8,227 nucleotides of DNA from Bacteroidota bacterium (lineage in GTDB: Bacteria; Bacteroidota; Bacteroidia; B-17B0; Aurantibacillaceae): assembly GCA_025359355.1 (NCBI GenBank), contig JANYGR010000209.1:1-8227 (forward strand). The letters are read 5' to 3'. This document shows positions 1 through 6,770 of the stretch, piece after piece. Every line of letters begins with the position of its first letter. Position 1 is the first letter of the stretch. The notes under the pieces are model-generated. The model searched no databases. It saw only the letters and a list, made by a program, of their open reading frames with translations, and was not told the DNA's origin. Position numbers and translations under genes: made by a program.

Positions 1-70
1 AATACTCAAGAATCTTTACTTTTCAACACCAGTTAATTTTTGAGGGGGGCTGACCATTTTATAAAAAATG

Positions 71-117
71 AAAGTGCAATAAAATCAATGCTTATGGAGG
101 ATTTTATTGCTTTTTTT
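71..117 (+). terminator. Hairpin terminator at the left end
   Basis: Two perfect 11-base arms (76-86, GCAATAAAATC, and 100-110, its reverse complement) enclose a 13-base loop and are followed on the + strand by seven Ts (111-117). This is the form of a Rho-independent terminator for a rightward transcript entering from the left edge. On the - strand the hairpin is followed by a weaker, interrupted T-run (68-63), so it may also stop the leftward gene that ends at 170. The stem is AT-rich, so its strength is uncertain. Confidence 0.6.
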
Positions 118-169
118 ATATCTTTCCGTCCGCTAATGATATAAAATCAAAAAATTATTGTCAAAAGAA

Positions 170-2842
170 CTAGTTCTTAATAAACTTCTGTTTTGAAATT
201 ACTTCATTAAAACTATTAAGTACTTCCACATAGTAAACTCCAAATTTCAGGTCATCTACAAAGATCTCATATTGGGTAACACCTCCATGAACATCATTAT
301 TAGAAGATTTCACTAATCGTCCAAACACATCATAAACATTAATAGTAGCAGATCCTTTTTGCTTGGAATCTAAGGCTATTGAAAAGCTTGAATTTACAGG
401 ATTAGGGTATATCTGAGAGGCATTTAATATTTCATTATTCCCATTACCTAATGAAATAATAGATGTATAACTATAAGTTCCGTCATTTTCATAAGTAGCA
501 ATGCGGTAATAATTAATAACACCTAAGGCAGCATTTCTATCTTCAAATGAATATTTACTTGGAGAATTATTTGGTGTTACCTGACCAATTTCTATAAAAT
601 TAACGGCGTCGGTAGAGCGCTGGATTTTATATTTCTTAAGGTTTTCTTCAGTAGCTGTTTCCCAGTAAAGATTATTAATTTTATCGACTCGTTCACCATA
701 AAAAGATTTCATACCTATTGGCAGTGTTAAACCACACGTACTACTTGCCCCGCATGTTGTAGAAAATCGATAAGCAGTGTTAGTCATGGTCCATTGATTA
801 TAAGGAGATGATGCTGTAGCATTATGTACTGTAGCATTTACAGGAGGTGTGTAAATAGTACCATCAAAATTTTGTAACCCTAATACGGCTTGTCCATTAT
901 TCCATCCTGGACAAACTTTCTTTTGTTTCACATGAATCTCAATATTATTGGATGTTTCATATATTTTAATTTGACTTGAATGATATATTGTTGGGCTTGA
1001 GGTACCACAAGAATACATAGGTATGTTTTCATAAGAAAGTATAAATCTTCTGTTTGGTGCAGCACCTAGTACGGTATATTGAATAACTCCTCCCAAAGCT
1101 GGGTTAATATCATGCCATGGTGCTAATATTGCGTTACGAGGTATGGATGTATTGTTTATGGGTGCTGGGCCAGAAATTGTATAACCTGTACTAACTCCTC
1201 CTGCAGCATAAGTAGTTGTTTGAATATTTGGAAAGCAAGGCACTGCATCAAAAACAAAAGCAGCATTAGATGCAACATAACCTCCATTAAATGAAAACCC
1301 ATCAAAACAAACAGGAAAGCCAAACAAAACAACGGAAGAAAACAACACATCATCAGTGGTTGGCAAAACTGTTCCTGAAATTGCCTCGAAATTAAATACA
1401 GGAGATGATACTGTATATGCCATATTACAAGGCACTACTGTAGATGCTGCTACGGCGGATGTCGTAATTGTTAAATCATAGGGATTACAGGTTGGGGATG
1501 CGTAAGAATCTAATACTAAATAATAAGTAACGCCAGTCGAAACTGTAACCGCAGATGGACAACTAGAAGAATTGAATGTTTGATTACCTGCTGAGCTTTG
1601 CGCATTTGCAACACAAATCCCTCCACTTATTGGACATCCTTGATATAAATTCATCCCCATGTATGATCCAGTAGAGTTAACACTAGCTGAAAAAGCTGCA
1701 GTAACAGTTGGCGTAAAAATATAAACTACATCTTCGCCTGTATAATAACTAGAACTACCACATACATTAGTAACATTGGTTGCTGTTATATCATCACCAA
1801 AACCACAAGTTGTTTTTCCAGAGGTAGAATACGGTATAGATACAGAGTAACTTCCAGCGCCTGCGCTAGCCGCATTAACAGAAGCAGAGATAACTGCACT
1901 CGTAGAGGAGCTAACGCAAGTTAAAACACATTTAAAAAACTTAGGAACGCCAGCAACAATAGCATAAGTTTGTGTAGAAACTGATGTAGCTGATCCTATA
2001 GCAGTATAAGGACCTGCTGCAGCATTACTTTGATACCATAAATACGTTAGACCACAGCCTATGGATGAGCCTGTTAATGTTAACGTAGTAGTAAATGCAC
2101 CGCAATTAGCAGATGGGGTGGCCACAGCTGTTCCCGCAGAAGGAATACCTGAACAAAGTATTGGATCCCATCTATAAATTTGCCCATTAGAAGGCTTTGT
2201 TGCAAGAGTTGTTGTTTCTACCGCCTTAGATGCAGTTGGAGCGCCCCCTGTACCATCTAAAGAATAAAAATCGCCTGCTGCTGAGCCACCTAAACCAATG
2301 GAAGCCGAAGGTGTGTTTAAATTTGTAGCAGGGCCTCCGTTTCTGTCATATATAAATTCTATCCTATTTGATGTTTCATATAACTTTACCTGAGCTGACA
2401 CTCCCCAAGTAGTAGCAGAATAATTCCATAGCATTTGCTTCCATTCTATCGTTAATACTCTAAAAGGTGTAAAGCCTGTTAGTTTATAATTTACATTTCC
2501 ACCAGTTCCTGTTTTTAAATCGTCCCATAATGGTGCTATAATAGGTCTATCACTATTATTAGTCAAATCATTGAATGCATCAGAGAAAGCCCCAGTTGTT
2601 CCTAAACATAAAAAACCATTTGAACTAGCTTGAAATGTAGTATAATTAACACAGCCATATTGAAAAGTAAAACCAATTGCGGTAGATGCAGACATTACAT
2701 CGTCAACACTTGATGCATGTAAAACAGTAGGCGCTGTATTGTAAGTAAATGAGCCTCCTACACCCGCAAATGTATACGCTATCTGCGAATAATGATACTT
2801 TGCAATAAAAATAAATAAAAATAAAAAGTATAATTTTTTCAT
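170..2842 (-). CDS. Large secreted protein with T9SS C-terminal sorting domain and a duplicated beta-rich domain
   Basis: About 890 residues, exported by Sec and then the type IX system to the cell surface or medium. Seen from the chosen start: signal peptide 1-20 (MKKLYFLFLF core, ending near YSQ); a nidogen-like beta-rich domain about 21-230; an Ig-like segment about 231-323; a PPC/CUB-like region about 328-461 with several Cys; a second copy of the first domain about 472-697; a fibronectin-III-like segment about 707-798 with LYWETATEEN; and a type A T9SS sorting domain about 810-890 (IYPNPV, YDVFGRLV, GVYYVEV, terminal KFIKN). The two beta-rich copies share DDV, an IAPLWDD/ILAPWHD motif and KLYETSN/KIYETSN. 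The start at 2842 puts the signal peptide at the N-terminus; an upstream ATG at 2887 would add 15 residues. It lies just after the small secreted protein gene and probably shares its transcript. No catalytic motif is visible; adhesion or binding is an inference. Confidence 0.93.
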   Translation of the reverse strand: MKKLYFLFLFIFIAKYHYSQIAYTFAGVGGSFTYNTAPTVLHASSVDDVMSASTAIGFTFQYGCVNYTTFQASSNGFLCLGTTGAFSDAFNDLTNNSDRPIIAPLWDDLKTGTGGNVNYKLTGFTPFRVLTIEWKQMLWNYSATTWGVSAQVKLYETSNRIEFIYDRNGGPATNLNTPSASIGLGGSAAGDFYSLDGTGGAPTASKAVETTTLATKPSNGQIYRWDPILCSGIPSAGTAVATPSANCGAFTTTLTLTGSSIGCGLTYLWYQSNAAAGPYTAIGSATSVSTQTYAIVAGVPKFFKCVLTCVSSSTSAVISASVNAASAGAGSYSVSIPYSTSGKTTCGFGDDITATNVTNVCGSSSYYTGEDVVYIFTPTVTAAFSASVNSTGSYMGMNLYQGCPISGGICVANAQSSAGNQTFNSSSCPSAVTVSTGVTYYLVLDSYASPTCNPYDLTITTSAVAASTVVPCNMAYTVSSPVFNFEAISGTVLPTTDDVLFSSVVLFGFPVCFDGFSFNGGYVASNAAFVFDAVPCFPNIQTTTYAAGGVSTGYTISGPAPINNTSIPRNAILAPWHDINPALGGVIQYTVLGAAPNRRFILSYENIPMYSCGTSSPTIYHSSQIKIYETSNNIEIHVKQKKVCPGWNNGQAVLGLQNFDGTIYTPPVNATVHNATASSPYNQWTMTNTAYRFSTTCGASSTCGLTLPIGMKSFYGERVDKINNLYWETATEENLKKYKIQRSTDAVNFIEIGQVTPNNSPSKYSFEDRNAALGVINYYRIATYENDGTYSYTSIISLGNGNNEILNASQIYPNPVNSSFSIALDSKQKGSATINVYDVFGRLVKSSNNDVHGGVTQYEIFVDDLKFGVYYVEVLNSFNEVISKQKFIKN

Positions 2843-2907
2843 TTGAGATTTTTTAAGTTGCCTGTAGGTCATCATTATTATTTGCATGGAATAGAATAAA
2901 AATTTAA

Positions 2908-3306
2908 TTAATGTTTGATGTTAGAAGCATCACTAGGATCAATAAAGGAGCAACTGTTTAACAACTCATTTATATTTCCTTTTTTTAAATAAATTAACGA
3001 TGTAATACTTGGATTGATTGTAATTAATTGTTTGAAAAAAAAATTAGCATTTTCGTATGTGTTTTTGTCAATATAAAACATGTATATACTATGGTTATCA
3101 CAAAAAGCAATATACTTGATGTTTGACATATTATTGATGGCCGTTTTAACAGTACTATAGTCACTTTTAGCCTCATTTTTTAAAGCAATAATTACACTTA
3201 ACGAATCAAATGTAGGGGGAGAGCTTTTTAATTTAAAAGATATATTTGCATGTGAACCCATGCTTACAATAAAAAATAGGATAAGAATAGAAATGGATTT
3301 TAACAT
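2908..3306 (-). CDS. Small secreted protein of unknown function, possible ferredoxin-like fold
   Basis: 132 residues, family not recognised. Residues 1-20 form a clear signal peptide (MLKSISILILFFIV core, with SHA before the probable cut), so the protein should leave the cytoplasm. No lipobox Cys follows the signal, so it is not an obvious lipoprotein. The mature part alternates predicted strand and helix: strand about 34-43, helix 49-60, strands 63-69 and 73-80, helix 85-98, strand 101-108. This beta-alpha-beta-beta-alpha-beta order recalls small ferredoxin-like folds such as HMA domains, but the CxxC metal site is absent; only Cys69 and Cys119 are present. The fold is inference. The gene ends 65 bases before the chosen start of the large T9SS protein (20 bases before the longer alternative), with no promoter or terminator visible between them, so the two are probably expressed together. 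Confidence 0.8.
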   Translation of the reverse strand: MLKSISILILFFIVSMGSHANISFKLKSSPPTFDSLSVIIALKNEAKSDYSTVKTAINNMSNIKYIAFCDNHSIYMFYIDKNTYENANFFFKQLITINPSITSLIYLKKGNINELLNSCSFIDPSDASNIKH

Positions 3307-3411
3307 GTTATTTATATTTTGTTTATACTTTATAGTTAGTGATTAAAATCATCTTTATTAAATAAAAACTTCTTTTAGCTCAGTATTTTATCTTTTTATA
3401 GTTAATAATTT

Positions 3412-3419
3412 CAAAGATA
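3412..3419 (-). promoter_or_regulatory. Candidate -7 box for the small secreted protein gene
   Basis: Read leftward, this is TATCTTTG, an exact match to the Bacteroidota -7 consensus TAnnTTTG. The nearest TTG that could act as the -33 element (3446-3448) is 26 bases upstream, slightly farther than usual. Transcription would begin near 3405, giving an untranslated leader of about 100 bases. Bacteroidota genomes are AT-rich, so chance matches occur. Confidence 0.4.
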
Positions 3420-3732
3420 AAGCTATAAAAAAGGTATTTAAAAATCAAGTAATTTACTGTTAAATGAGTGGTTTTTTATTTACTGATATCTAAAATTTAG
3501 TACAAAAAATTGCAAATCGGTTACTTTAGGCGTTAAATCATCATTATAGGATTATTAATAAATCACAAATAAACTTACATCTCCACTTTGTATTTTGCCA
3601 ATGAAAGGTTTTAATGAGTGAATGGATCTAAAAAATTATTTAGAGAGTAAAAATTATTCATTTTTAAACGGTTACAATTAACTATATCCGAATCTAATTA
3701 GTTAAGAACCGAATAAACTTTTGTGGTGGACT

Positions 3733-3740
3733 TACCTTTG
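3733..3740 (+). promoter_or_regulatory. Candidate -7 box for ssb
   Basis: TACCTTTG matches the Bacteroidota -7 consensus TAnnTTTG and lies 81 bases before the ssb ATG, giving a leader of about 75 bases. No TTG is found at the expected -33 position. A 7-base dyad lies just upstream and a 12-base palindrome just downstream. Confidence 0.45.
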
Positions 3741-3754
3741 TATCGTCAATTTGA

Positions 3755-3766
3755 TGAAGCGCTTCA
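3755..3766. promoter_or_regulatory. Perfect 12-base palindrome in the ssb leader (possible operator)
   Basis: TGAAGCGCTTCA is self-complementary and begins 15 bases after the candidate -7 box, so it would fall in the first part of the transcript. Its GC-containing core stands out in an AT-rich leader. That position suits a repressor site, but a 12-base palindrome is expected by chance about twice in 8 kb, so the operator role is a guess. Confidence 0.3.
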
Positions 3767-3821
3767 AAATTAAATGACAGGTAAAAACTAATAATTATAA
3801 AACAACTTAAAAAAAGAAACC

Positions 3822-4166
3822 ATGAACAACACATTAAGAAACCGCGTACAATTAATTGGGAATTTAGGTAATGCACCAGAAATTAAAACCTTTGATGGGA
3901 ATAAAAAAGTAGCAAAATTATCTTTAGCTACTACCGAAAAATATAAAAATCAAAAAGGTGAATGGGTAAGCGATACCACCTGGCATTACCTTACCGCTTG
4001 GGGAAATCAGGCTGAATTTGCTGAGAAATTTTTAGTGAAAGGCTCTGAAATTGCTATTGAAGGGAAATTGAAAAACAGTACCTATACAGATAAAGATGGC
4101 AATAAACGCACCTCAACAGAAATTCACATCAATGAATTTATGATGCTAGGAAAAAAGAATTCTTAA
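3822..4166 (+). CDS. ssb: Single-stranded DNA-binding protein, short form without acidic tail
   Basis: 114 residues forming one OB fold that coats single-stranded DNA during replication, repair or recombination. Seen: the N-terminal RVQLIGNLG motif (8-16), a TFDGNKKVAKLSLAT strand pair (about 23-37), and TTWHYLTAWG (52-61), which carries the Trp54 and Trp60 positions equivalent to the DNA-stacking aromatics Trp54 and Phe60 of E. coli SSB. The KGSEIAIEGKL strand (73-83) and a final IHINEFMML strand complete the fold. The protein ends GKKNS right after the OB fold, so the flexible linker and the acidic DDDIPF-type tip that recruits partner proteins are missing. This points to an accessory paralogue rather than the housekeeping SSB. 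The start follows an A-rich stretch, not a clear Shine-Dalgarno. It is the only rightward gene and ends at a strong hairpin. Confidence 0.95.
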   Translation: MNNTLRNRVQLIGNLGNAPEIKTFDGNKKVAKLSLATTEKYKNQKGEWVSDTTWHYLTAWGNQAEFAEKFLVKGSEIAIEGKLKNSTYTDKDGNKRTSTEIHINEFMMLGKKNS

Positions 4167-4190
4167 TAATTGAAATAAAAATCACCGCAC

Positions 4191-4226
4191 AAAAAAACGC
4201 TTACATCATCTGTAAGCGTTTTTTTT
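4191..4226. terminator. Bidirectional Rho-independent terminator between ssb and the convergent membrane protein gene
   Basis: Arms of 15 perfect base pairs (4191-4205 and 4211-4225) enclose a 5-base loop, TCATC. The core is ACGCTTACA, flanked by seven As on the left and eight Ts on the right, so each strand shows a stem followed by a U-run. It lies 24 bases after the ssb stop and 20 bases after the end of the leftward gene, as expected for a shared terminator between convergent genes. Confidence 0.9.
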
Positions 4227-4246
4227 ATTTTAAATATGGCGCTATT

Positions 4247-4798
4247 TTATAATTGCTTTTTAATCGCAGTCAAAATTTTAGTCGCATCCTCATCAGGTAA
4301 CTGCATTCCAAATTTAATGAGTTTACCTTGGCAAATAAATTCAATACGTTCGCCCCCTTTTACCCAAAACGTTTGGCTAAAATAATCAGCGATGTTAGCC
4401 TGTTCTACTTTTATCACATCCCAATCTGAAATTAAATTCAAATCGAATTCTTTTATTTTTCCGCGTCCATTAATGTTTTGTTGATAATGTAAAACGCCAT
4501 TTTTTATCCATAATTTTTCTTGTCCAAATCGTTTCCACATATAAACGCGAATGATTTTAAATTCAAAATAAGCCCAAAATCCTAGCCAAATAATGATCAT
4601 TAGTTTGGCGTTATCATTTGTGAGCTTAAAATAATTAACTAAAATAATAATACCACTTACCGACCAAGCAAACAACCATAAAAACAATAAATTGGTTTTC
4701 TTTTTTTCGGCAGTAGGTAAAATCACCAAACTAAACACATTATCTTTTGTAAAGATTGATGAACGCTTACCTATAACTTGTATATTTTCTTTTGACAT
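4247..4798 (-). CDS. Two-helix membrane protein with probable bacterial PH-like domain
   Basis: 183 residues, unnamed. A short basic N-terminal part is followed by two hydrophobic helices (about 37-57, LLFLWLFAWSVSGIIILV, and about 65-86), with a positive cluster KIIRVYMWKRFG after the second. The C-terminal part (about 95-183) is strand-rich (LWIKNGVLHYQQ, KEFDLNLISDWDVIKV, RIEFICQGKLIKFG) and ends in a helix (DEDATKILTAIKKQL). Two helices followed by seven strands and one helix is the plan of bacterial PH-like proteins, so I infer that fold with moderate confidence; function is unknown. The soluble domain is probably cytoplasmic, judging by the positive residues next to the helices. The gene begins 42 bases after comB with no terminator between, so it is probably co-transcribed with it, and it ends at the shared hairpin. 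Confidence 0.8.
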   Translation of the reverse strand: MSKENIQVIGKRSSIFTKDNVFSLVILPTAEKKKTNLLFLWLFAWSVSGIIILVNYFKLTNDNAKLMIIIWLGFWAYFEFKIIRVYMWKRFGQEKLWIKNGVLHYQQNINGRGKIKEFDLNLISDWDVIKVEQANIADYFSQTFWVKGGERIEFICQGKLIKFGMQLPDEDATKILTAIKKQL

Positions 4799-4840
4799 AG
4801 AGAGCCTGTTTAAATTTATAGAATTAGAAGGAAATTGATA

Positions 4841-5548
4841 TTACATTTTCACAAGATACTTCCCTTCCATTATAGGAATAATAGGACACAAATTTAAAGT
4901 GAGGCAATATTTAATGTCGCGTTCTAAATCTAATTTCGCTAAACGATTACGATGAGATGAATTTGATAAAAAATCATACAGATTATCCTTAGCTACATTA
5001 TATAAGTGTTTCGAGGCAATAGCTGAATCACAATCGATTTGAAAATCAGCTTCTGTGGTTAACTTATCAACTACAGCGCCTGCAAATAAGGTATCTTCCA
5101 AATTGAATTTATTTTTCCAACCGGCACATACTAAAATTACATCCTTTTTCTGAGCTACTAAATAATCACATACAACTTCCAAATTTAAAAAACTACCAAT
5201 GATGATTTTTGATGCCTTGCGACTTGCTTCAATAGCTTGAGTTCCATTAGTTGTAGAGATAGCAATGGTTTTTCCTTTAACTTTGGAATTCATATAACCA
5301 AAAGGACTATTACCTAATTCAAAACCTTCCATCATTTCTCCATCACGCTCGGCAGCAGCCATAAAACCATTAGCCTGATATTCTTTTGCTTCCTGAACGG
5401 TAGCAACTGGAATCATTTTACTAACACCATTATAAAATGCTGTTACAATGGCTGATGTGGCCCTGAATACATCAATCACAACTACAACCGCTTCATCTTT
5501 ATGAAACAAATTGTATGCCTGTGGTGTGTAGCAAACTTCGATTTTCAT
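4841..5548 (-). CDS. comB: 2-phosphosulfolactate phosphatase (ComB family)
   Basis: 235 residues, full length for the family. ComB removes phosphate from (2R)-O-phospho-3-sulfolactate to give sulfolactate (EC 3.1.3.71), using Mg2+; this is the second step of the PEP-plus-sulfite branch of coenzyme M synthesis in methanogens. Family motifs seen in order: VVVIDVFRATSAI (22-34), AAERDGEMMEGFELGNSP (65-82), STTNGTQAI (98-106), CAGWKNKFNLEDTLFAG (141-157), SSHRNRL (197-203) and a final CPIIPIMEG (221-229). No comA, comC or comDE homologue lies nearby, so the substrate in this bacterium is not shown; production of sulfolactate or a related sulfonate is inference from the family. It begins after the hairpin that follows gcvT and is followed at 42 bases by the membrane protein gene. 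No TAnnTTTG box was found in front of it. Confidence 0.94.
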   Translation of the reverse strand: MKIEVCYTPQAYNLFHKDEAVVVVIDVFRATSAIVTAFYNGVSKMIPVATVQEAKEYQANGFMAAAERDGEMMEGFELGNSPFGYMNSKVKGKTIAISTTNGTQAIEASRKASKIIIGSFLNLEVVCDYLVAQKKDVILVCAGWKNKFNLEDTLFAGAVVDKLTTEADFQIDCDSAIASKHLYNVAKDNLYDFLSNSSHRNRLAKLDLERDIKYCLTLNLCPIIPIMEGKYLVKM

Positions 5549-5570
5549 TTTATTTTAGTATAAAGATTTT

Positions 5571-5639
5571 AAAAAAAAGTATTAAGACCAAGTAAAATGA
5601 TGAGTGAATGTCCCTCTTGATACTTTCATCTTAATACTT
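5571..5639 (-). terminator. Hairpin with T-run after gcvT
   Basis: A perfect 11-base inverted repeat (5577-5587, AAGTATTAAGA, against 5629-5639) encloses a 41-base interior in which a further 5-base pairing is possible (5590-5594 with 5621-5625). Read leftward, the stem runs into a tract of eight Ts (5578-5571). That fits a terminator for gcvT, whose stop is 15 bases away. The long loop and AT-rich stem make it weaker than the ssb one, and the sequence may instead be a dispersed intergenic repeat. Confidence 0.5.
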
Positions 5640-5654
5640 AAACTTTGTACTTTC

Positions 5655-6737
5655 CTATTTTTTTAAGAATGGTAACTTCGTTACTTTAGCTTTAATCGCT
5701 TTATCTCTGATCATAATAAAAATTTCAGTATCTGATTTTGAAAAATCTTTATTAACGTATCCCATACCAATAGCGATATTTAACGTTGGTGATTGAGTAC
5801 CTGAAGTTACTTTACCAATGATGTTTCCTTGCGCATCTGCAATTTGATAATCGTGACGAGGAATTCCTCTGTCAATCATTTCAAAACCTACTAATTTTTT
5901 TGAAACACCTTCTGTTTTTTGTTTTTCGATAGCTGCACGATTTGTAAAATCTTTAGTGAATTTGGTAATCCATCCTAAACCTGCTTCAATAGGCGATGTT
6001 GTATCATCGATATCATTTCCATATAAGCAAAAGCCCATTTCTAAACGCAACGTATCACGAGCTCCTAATCCAATTGGCTTGATGCCAAATTCTTTTCCTG
6101 CATCAAAAATAGAATCCCACATATCGATGGCATATTCATTTTCAAAATAAATTTCAAATCCACCAGCGCCTGTATAGCCTGTGTTAGACACAACTACATT
6201 ATCAATACCGTTAAATTTTCCTTTTACAAAAGAATAATACGGTATTTCTGCTAAATTAATATCTGTTAGTTTTTGTAAAGTAGCCGTTGCGTGTGGGCCT
6301 TGAATAGCAAGCAACGACGTGTTTTCAGAAATATTGTGCATTTCTACATTTTCTGTATTGTGTTGCTTAATCCAATTCCAATCTTTATCAATATTAGAAG
6401 CATTCACTACTAACATATACGTTTTTTCGTCGATACGATACACAATTAAATCATCCACAATTCCGCCATCATTATTTGGAAGGCAAGAATACTGAGCTTT
6501 TCCATCAACTAAAACAGAAGCATCATTGCTGGTTACTTTTTGAATCAACGCTAAGGCATGATCACCTTTTAAAATAAATTCGCCCATGTGACTTACGTCA
6601 AAAACACCAACACTATTTCGAACCGTAGCATGTTCATCATTTAATCCAGTGTAAGAAACAGGCATATTGTATCCTGCGAATGGTACCATTTTAGCTCCAA
6701 GAGCAATGTGTTTTTGAGAAAGGGCTGTGTTTTTCAT
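5655..6737 (-). CDS. gcvT: Aminomethyltransferase, T-protein of the glycine cleavage system
   Basis: 360 residues, the usual length. GcvT takes the aminomethyl group from the lipoyl arm of H-protein, releases ammonia and passes the carbon to tetrahydrofolate as 5,10-methylene-THF (EC 2.1.2.10), in the cytoplasm. Seen: MVPFAGYNMPV (17-27), GVFDVSHMGEF (44-54), GGIVDDLIVYR (91-101) with the Asp pair containing the catalytic Asp, AIQGP (144-148), TGYTGAGGFEIY (186-197), GLGARDTLRLE (223-233), PIEAGLGW (249-256), then the C-terminal barrel with RGIPRHDY (290-297), GKVTSGTQSP (308-317) and IGMGYV (323-328). The family domains are GCV_T (about 5-255) and GCV_T_C (about 275-357). gcvH and gcvP are not in the window. 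The gene starts 33 bases after the nucleotidyltransferase stop and is probably the last gene of that transcript before the hairpin. Confidence 0.98.
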   Translation of the reverse strand: MKNTALSQKHIALGAKMVPFAGYNMPVSYTGLNDEHATVRNSVGVFDVSHMGEFILKGDHALALIQKVTSNDASVLVDGKAQYSCLPNNDGGIVDDLIVYRIDEKTYMLVVNASNIDKDWNWIKQHNTENVEMHNISENTSLLAIQGPHATATLQKLTDINLAEIPYYSFVKGKFNGIDNVVVSNTGYTGAGGFEIYFENEYAIDMWDSIFDAGKEFGIKPIGLGARDTLRLEMGFCLYGNDIDDTTSPIEAGLGWITKFTKDFTNRAAIEKQKTEGVSKKLVGFEMIDRGIPRHDYQIADAQGNIIGKVTSGTQSPTLNIAIGMGYVNKDFSKSDTEIFIMIRDKAIKAKVTKLPFLKK

Positions 6738-6770
6738 TTCAGTGTTTTTTGGTTACGAATGTATATATTT

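Larger units (their letters stand above)
3307..3821. other. Divergent intergenic region, 515 bases, no gene
   Basis: This very AT-rich stretch separates the leftward secreted-protein pair from rightward ssb. No credible ORF exists: the frames read by eye give at most about 16 codons, and the one longer leftward frame overlaps the start of ssb in antisense. It holds a -7-type box for each side (3412-3419 leftward, 3733-3740 rightward), a 9-base dyad around the leftward box, a 7-base dyad upstream of the rightward box and a 12-base palindrome in the ssb leader. The middle part, about 3440-3670, shows nothing I can name. Confidence 0.7.

Noticed and set aside
1156..1353. Leftward 65-codon ORF inside the large T9SS gene
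   Set aside because: Alternative frame of a clearly real gene; the product is a Met/Leu/Phe-rich shadow without motifs.
2843..2887. Fifteen-residue N-terminal extension of the T9SS protein from the ATG at 2887
   Set aside because: It would place a polar stretch before a textbook signal peptide beginning MKKLYF; the inner ATG is more likely, although the outer one cannot be excluded.
2908..3306. Small secreted protein as a heavy-metal-binding HMA domain
   Set aside because: The predicted strand and helix order is compatible, but the CxxC metal motif is absent.
3307..3821. A riboswitch or structured RNA in the long divergent region
   Set aside because: No conserved riboswitch core or GC-rich multi-stem structure could be recognised; only short AT-rich dyads are present.
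3694..3876. Leftward 60-codon ORF with a hydrophobic middle
   Set aside because: It overlaps the ssb leader, its candidate promoter and first codons in antisense, has no family resemblance, and is explained by the T-rich complement of an A-rich leader.
5956..6150. Rightward 64-codon ORF inside gcvT
   Set aside because: Antisense to well-conserved GcvT motifs; no independent start signal or similarity.
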